A DNA stretch of 40,828 nt, from NCBI GenBank assembly GCA_947643225.1, contig CANRVH010000011.1, positions 1-40,828 of the forward strand, written 5' to 3'. Below, in pieces: positions 37,139 through 40,828 of the stretch (positions are counted from its first letter, which is position 1; every line of letters starts with the position of its first letter). This DNA is from an uncultured Clostridia bacterium. Lineage in GTDB: Bacteria; Bacillota_I; Bacilli_A; RF39; UBA660. The notes beneath the pieces are model-generated. The model made no database searches and had not been told where the DNA came from. It saw nothing but the letters and a program-made list of their open reading frames with translations. A program made the position numbers and the translations under genes.

Positions 37139-37187
37139 ATTATATCATTATCTTATGGTTTTGAAAATACAATAAGTGTAGTATAAT
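37139..37187. promoter_or_regulatory. Divergent promoters of femX and murD
   Basis: On the minus strand TGA plus TATAAT (complement of 37139-37147) serves femX. On the plus strand TTTTGA (37159-37164), a 17-nt spacer and TATAAT (37182-37187) serve murD. The two -35 regions overlap, so the genes may compete for polymerase. Confidence 0.55.
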
Positions 37188-37204
37188 GATAATGGGTGAT
37201 ATAA

Positions 37205-38554
37205 ATGTTTCAAGATAATAAGATATTTGTACTAGGTATGGCTAGAAGTGGTTATCAAGTAGCTAAATATCTTGCTAAAAGAGGAAACAAAGTAGTATTG
37301 AATGATGATAAATCGGAGGAGAACCATAATCAGGAGCAGATTCAAGAGTTAAGGGATTTAGAAGTGGAACTGATATTTGGTAGTCATCCTGATGATTTAC
37401 TTGATGAAAGTTATCAGTATCTTGTTAAGAATCCAGGAATTCCTATTGATCACAAATATGTATTAAAAGCTAAGGAACTGGGAATAGAGGTTCTTAATGA
37501 AGTGGAAATTGCTTATCGGATGCTTCCTGATGATGTTACTTTGATTGGAATAACTGGTACAAATGGAAAAACAACGACGACAACTCTTACTTTTAATATT
37601 TTAAAGGAAGCTTTTGGAGATAGAGTTCATTTAGTTGGTAATATTGGATATCCTTTATGTAGTATTTTGGATCAATTAAAAAAGGATGATATTATTGTAA
37701 TGGAAGTTAGTTGTCAACAAAGTGAGAATTTGATTCAGTTTAAGCCACATATTGCATTACTTACTAATTATAGTCCTGCTCATCTTGATTTTTTGAAGAC
37801 TTATGAAAATTATAAGTATGTTAAATCAAAAATGTTTAGAAATCAAAGTGAGAATGATTTAGCAATACTAAATATTGAGGATCAAGAAGTTATGAATGAG
37901 TTGAAGGATATTTCTTCTAATGTTAAATATTTTTCTAGTCATCAGACTATTAATGGTTGTTATTTAGAAAATAATACGATTTATTATTATGGAGATAAAG
38001 TTTTAAAAGTAGAAGATATTAAAATACCAGGGGTTCATAATATAGAAAATTGTATGGCGGCAATTATGATTGCAAAAGAGTTTGGGGTTTCTAATGAAAT
38101 GATTACTAAAGTGATTCAGAGTTTTGGTGGTGTAGAGCATCGACTTGAATATGTTAATACAATTAATGGAGTTCGTTATTATAATGATACAGAGGCAACT
38201 AATATTAAATGTGCTCAAATTGCCTTATCTTCTTTTACTAGTCCAATAATTCTTATTTTAGGTGGATTGGAAAGAGGTCAAGACTTTCAAGAACTTATTC
38301 CTTATATGAAAAATGTGAAGGCAATTATTGCAATTGGAGAGTGTAGGAGGAGAGTGTTAGACTTTGGTAGAGAATTAAGTGTTAATACTTATATGTTTGA
38401 GTATTTGAAAGATGGATTTCAGAAAATTAAGGAAATTGCTACTGATGGTGATGTGGTTTTACTTAGTCCTGCTTCTGCCTCGTGGGATCAATACAAGGAA
38501 TGTGAAATAAGAGGGCAGGAGTTTAAGGATTTGGTAAATGAGTTAAATAAGTAA
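37205..38554 (+). CDS. murD: UDP-MurNAc-L-Ala:D-Glu ligase MurD
   Basis: A 449-aa Mur ligase that adds D-glutamate to UDP-MurNAc-L-alanine in the cytoplasm. The N-terminal UDP-binding domain starts FVLGMARSGYQVAKYLAKRG, the ATP-binding loop is GITGTNGKTT at residues 115-124, and the central domain has the LTNYSPAHLDF segment. The C-terminal domain includes EHRLEYVNTINGVRYYND and the final SPASASWDQYKECEIRGQEF. GGGTGAT lies before the ATG. It is followed by eno after 38 nt. Outside the dcw cluster this is an unusual place for murD. Confidence 0.95.
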   Translation: MFQDNKIFVLGMARSGYQVAKYLAKRGNKVVLNDDKSEENHNQEQIQELRDLEVELIFGSHPDDLLDESYQYLVKNPGIPIDHKYVLKAKELGIEVLNEVEIAYRMLPDDVTLIGITGTNGKTTTTTLTFNILKEAFGDRVHLVGNIGYPLCSILDQLKKDDIIVMEVSCQQSENLIQFKPHIALLTNYSPAHLDFLKTYENYKYVKSKMFRNQSENDLAILNIEDQEVMNELKDISSNVKYFSSHQTINGCYLENNTIYYYGDKVLKVEDIKIPGVHNIENCMAAIMIAKEFGVSNEMITKVIQSFGGVEHRLEYVNTINGVRYYNDTEATNIKCAQIALSSFTSPIILILGGLERGQDFQELIPYMKNVKAIIAIGECRRRVLDFGRELSVNTYMFEYLKDGFQKIKEIATDGDVVLLSPASASWDQYKECEIRGQEFKDLVNELNK

Positions 38555-38592
38555 TTATGTACTATTAATTCATAAAAGAAAGGAAAGAGGAT

Positions 38593-39843
38593 ATGAAAAT
38601 AACAAATGTAGTAGGAAGAGAAATATTAGATTCTAGGGGGAATCCAACGGTAGAGGTGGATGTTTATTTAGAAGATGGTAGTATGGGACGTGCTAGTGTG
38701 CCAAGTGGCGCTTCAACTGGTGAAAGAGAAGCATTAGAAATGCGTGATGGTGGTGAAAGATATCATGGCAAAGGTGTTATGAATGCAGTTGGTCATGTTA
38801 ATGGTCCCTTAAAGGAATTGGTTGTTGGAATGGATGCTTCTAATCAAAGTGAAATAGATGTAAAGATGATTGAAGCTGATGGAACAAAGACTAAGAGTAA
38901 ATATGGGGCTAATGCTATTCTTGGTATTAGTATGGCGGTTTTGAAGGCGAGTGCTAATTCAGAGAAGAAACCACTTTATCAGTATGTTCAAGAGAGGTTT
39001 GGTAATGGAAGACTTTCTCTTCCATATCCTATGATGAATATTCTAAATGGTGGAGCTCATGCAGATAATCAGGTTGATTTTCAGGAGTTTATGATTATTC
39101 CACAAAGAGATACACTTCAGGAAAGAGTTCGAGTTGGTGCTGAGGTTTTCCATAGCTTAAAGAGGGTTCTTAACGAAAAGGGTTATGCAACAGGGGTAGG
39201 AGATGAAGGTGGTTTTGCCCCAGATCTTCAAAGTAATGAAGAAGGTTTTGAATTAATTACTGAGGCTGTTAAAAGAGCTGGTTATGAACCAGGAGAGGAT
39301 GTTTGTTATGCTATAGATGTTGCAGCATCAGAATTTTGGGATGATGACTTAGGTAAATATAAGTTTCATTGGTCAACAGGGGAAGAATTTACTACAGATC
39401 AGTTAATTGATTTTTATGAGAAATTAATTTCTACCTATCCGATTATTTCTATTGAAGATCCTGTTCATGAAAATGATTGGGAAGGGTTTACGAAAATCAC
39501 TGAGAGATTAGGTGATCGAGTTCAATTAGTTGGAGATGATATTTTTACTACTAATAAAGAATATTTACAAAAAGGAATTGATTTACAGGCAGGAAATGCA
39601 ATATTATTGAAAGTAAATCAGATTGGAACAATTACTGAAACACTTGAAGCAATAGGGCTTGCTGTAAATAATGGATACAAAACCATTCTTTCACATCGAA
39701 GTGGAGAAACAGAGGATACAACGATTGCTGATTTATCTGTTGGTCTTGATTTGGGTCAAATTAAAACAGGATCTATGTCTAGAACAGATCGAACTTGTAA
39801 ATATAATCAATTGATAAGAATAGAAGAAAATTTGAATGAATAA
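38593..39843 (+). CDS. eno: Enolase
   Basis: A 416-aa glycolytic enzyme converting 2-phosphoglycerate to phosphoenolpyruvate. The [16 protein letters not shown] start, [16 protein letters not shown] loop, [26 protein letters not shown], the metal-binding ISIEDP and LVGDD segments, [16 protein letters not shown] signature and [10 protein letters not shown] loop are all present. It is a little shorter than the usual 430 residues because of trimmed loops. AGGAAAGAGGAT precedes the ATG. Its end overlaps the GNAT gene by 8 bp. Confidence 0.97.
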   Translation: MKITNVVGREILDSRGNPTVEVDVYLEDGSMGRASVPSGASTGEREALEMRDGGERYHGKGVMNAVGHVNGPLKELVVGMDASNQSEIDVKMIEADGTKTKSKYGANAILGISMAVLKASANSEKKPLYQYVQERFGNGRLSLPYPMMNILNGGAHADNQVDFQEFMIIPQRDTLQERVRVGAEVFHSLKRVLNEKGYATGVGDEGGFAPDLQSNEEGFELITEAVKRAGYEPGEDVCYAIDVAASEFWDDDLGKYKFHWSTGEEFTTDQLIDFYEKLISTYPIISIEDPVHENDWEGFTKITERLGDRVQLVGDDIFTTNKEYLQKGIDLQAGNAILLKVNQIGTITETLEAIGLAVNNGYKTILSHRSGETEDTTIADLSVGLDLGQIKTGSMSRTDRTCKYNQLIRIEENLNE

Positions 39844-40339
39844 TTTAAATACTACTTATTTTAGTATAGGAAATTTAACTCTAAAAAAAGTTGACTTAGA
39901 TAATAAAAGTCATTTGGAATTACTCCAAAAACTTTTATTAGAAAATAATGAATTTTCTGGTTTTATTAAGCCTATTCTTACTAGTGGACATGTAAGACAA
40001 GGAGAAGGTATTAATTCGTTTCATTATGTTGTTTCTTTAGAAGATATTAATGTGGGATATGTATATATTTCTAGTCTTGATTCTTTTCAAAGGGTTTCTC
40101 TTAATTATGTGATTGAATCTTCCTTTAGAGGCAATCAATATGGAAAACTTTTATTAACAGAAATTAGTGAGTTTTTGTTTCAGAGAGATAATCGTATTAA
40201 TGAAATAGAGTTATATATAGAAAATTCTAATCGTCATTCAAAAAGAGTGGCACTAGATGTTGGCTTTAAAAAGCAGGGGTTATTTCATTATCGTATTGAT
40301 CGTTCTCTTTTTTTCCATGATGAAATTAAAAAATTTTAA
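39836..40339 (+). CDS. GNAT-family N-acetyltransferase
   Basis: A 167-aa protein with the acetyl-CoA binding motif A recognisable in a strand ending [20 protein letters not shown] (about residues 88-107), where R-x-x-x-x-G-K replaces the usual QxxGxG/A, followed by motif B with [20 protein letters not shown] and a final aromatic strand. Most related enzymes acetylate the N-terminus of ribosomal proteins or small amines; the substrate here is unknown. It starts inside eno and is probably coupled to it. Confidence 0.85.
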   Translation: MNNLNTTYFSIGNLTLKKVDLDNKSHLELLQKLLLENNEFSGFIKPILTSGHVRQGEGINSFHYVVSLEDINVGYVYISSLDSFQRVSLNYVIESSFRGNQYGKLLLTEISEFLFQRDNRINEIELYIENSNRHSKRVALDVGFKKQGLFHYRIDRSLFFHDEIKKF

Positions 40340-40349
40340 TTTACTTTTT
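40323..40349 (+). terminator. AT-rich terminator across the GNAT stop codon
   Basis: AAATTAAAA (40323-40331) pairs with TTTTAATTT (40334-40342), followed by ACTTTTT. The TAA stop (40337-40339) lies in the 3' arm. All A-T, so efficiency is uncertain. Confidence 0.4.
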
Positions 40350-40371
40350 CTATATTTGAGTATTATAGTTT

Positions 40372-40524
40372 ATAAGCAATAGTGAATGGAGTTTTCTCCT
40401 TTTAGCGAGTCGTTAAAGGACATATGTTATATGGATATTTTAATTGTAATATTCCAAAGGATCTTTTCTACATTTTATGTAGTACTGTCCATTTCCATAT
40501 TACAATATTAATAGTATTGCTTAT
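40372..40524 (+). ncRNA. Retron-like structured RNA (candidate msr-msd)
   Basis: ATAAGCAATA (40372-40381) pairs perfectly with TATTGCTTAT (40515-40524), the a1/a2-type repeat that closes retron RNAs. Inside are TTAGCGAG (40402-40409), the same sequence that surrounds the branching G in E. coli retron Ec86, and several small hairpins: GGAG/CTCC (40388-40399), CATAT/ATATG (40421-40433), GGATATT/AATATTCC (40433-40455, one bulge) and CTACA/TGTAG (40468-40482). AATGGA (40385-40390) can also pair with TCCATT near the 3' side. A TATTAT at 40361-40366 could be its -10. The RNA ends three bases before the ribosome-binding site of a reverse-transcriptase frame. The msd stem is short for a typical retron, so it may be degenerate. 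Confidence 0.5.
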
Positions 40525-40540
40525 TTAGGAGGTAGTAAAG

Positions 40541-40828
40541 GTGTGAAGCTGGAAGTATCTTGATCAATATCAATGTAAGTAATTTTTACTATCTCTAAAT
40601 CTTATTGATGAAGATATTAGTGATAGGGCTAAAATTAAAAGGTTATATTCTATTGCTAATAATACTCAAAATAATTATAAAATATTTAAGATACTAAAGA
40701 AAAATGGAAGTTATAGAACAATTTATCAACCTAGTTACTTGCTTAATCATATTCAGATAAATATTTTGGAAAATATAATAGACCTGTTCGATAACTATTT
40801 TAAATTTGTAAAAACTATGTTATCCTAA
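40541..40828 (+). pseudogene. Retron-type reverse transcriptase, broken N-terminal part
   Basis: In one frame, after AGGAGG at 40527-40532, the reading goes GTG, TGA (40544-40546), then SWKYLDQYQCK, TAA (40580-40582), then 81 open codons to a TAA at 40826-40828. The open part contains KIFKILKKNGSYRTIYQPSY followed by LLNHIQINILENIIDL, which matches the start of the RT domain in retrons (Y-x-F-x-I-x-KK-x-G-x-R-x-I-x-x-P-x-x-x-L-x-x-I-Q). Nothing of the YxDD catalytic core is present before the window ends. The two early stops and the lack of a usable start codon suggest a decayed gene; one or more frameshifts are also possible. The downstream part, if any, is outside the window. Confidence 0.6.

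Noticed and set aside
40372-40524. 6S RNA, SRP RNA or RNase P RNA
   Set aside because: The SRP GGAAG/AGCAG loop and RNase P conserved segments are absent, no long 6S-type central bubble is obvious, and the RT gene directly downstream points to a retron.
40541-40828. Group II intron reverse transcriptase
   Set aside because: The N-terminal pattern lacks the intron-type N-terminal region, and no intron domain V/VI-like structure is seen; the KKNG-R-I-P-L-Q pattern fits retron-type RTs better.
40541-40828. Read-through of TGA as Trp (code 4) to rescue the RT
   Set aside because: yabP ends in TGA, conserved genes use TGG for Trp, and a TAA at 40580 would still interrupt the frame.

Overview
The window is an AT-rich (roughly 30% GC by eye), almost entirely plus-strand block of core genes from a low-GC Bacillota/Bacilli-type bacterium. 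Gene order follows the Bacillus subtilis yabP-to-tufA region with deletions: yabP-yabQ-divIC-tilS-ftsH, dus-lysS, clpC, cysS-mrnC-rlmB-sigH, secE-nusG, rplK-rplA, rplJ-rplL-rsmC-rpoB-rpoC, rpsL-rpsG-fusA-tuf, followed by femX (minus strand), murD and eno. YabP, YabQ and a SigH-type sigma factor suggest a spore-former or a descendant of one. MurD and a FemAB-type ligase indicate a peptidoglycan wall. TGA is used as a stop at yabP and tryptophan is TGG, so this is not a code-4 Mollicute. RpoB nevertheless carries the Asn at E. coli position 526 that is associated with natural rifampicin resistance in some Mollicutes. An uncultured gut-type Bacilli lineage near the Erysipelotrichia/Mollicutes boundary is a reasonable guess, but the species cannot be named.

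Layout: 1-2.1 kb holds an unknown gene, the spore-coat pair yabPQ and divIC. 2.1-9.1 kb holds tilS, ftsH (with an unusual C-terminal Rho_N-like tail), an unknown aromatic-rich ORF, and the overlapping dus/RDD/lysS cluster. 9.1-12 kb is accessory: a broken CYTH-family gene, a YfcC-like transporter and a small inverted four-cysteine protein, lying where B. subtilis has ctsR-mcsA-mcsB. 12-19 kb holds clpC, cysS, a one-TM protein, mrnC, rlmB, sigH and a tail-anchored unknown protein. 19-36 kb is the transcription/translation core with recognisable sigma-A promoters, an L10 leader, several attenuator-like leaders and clear terminators. 36-40.3 kb holds femX, murD, eno and a GNAT acetyltransferase.

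The last 0.5 kb (40372-40828) is the most unusual part. It is a structured RNA closed by a 10-bp inverted repeat and carrying a TTAGCGAG motif, followed by a ribosome-binding site and the N-terminal part of a retron-type reverse transcriptase interrupted by stops. It looks like a decayed retron whose remainder, if any, lies outside the window.

Other recurrent features are terminator hairpins built across stop codons, and a second short promoter-hairpin-T-run unit at 31128-31207 whose 5' end resembles that of the retron RNA. I saw no tRNA or rRNA gene, no CRISPR array and no intact insertion sequence.
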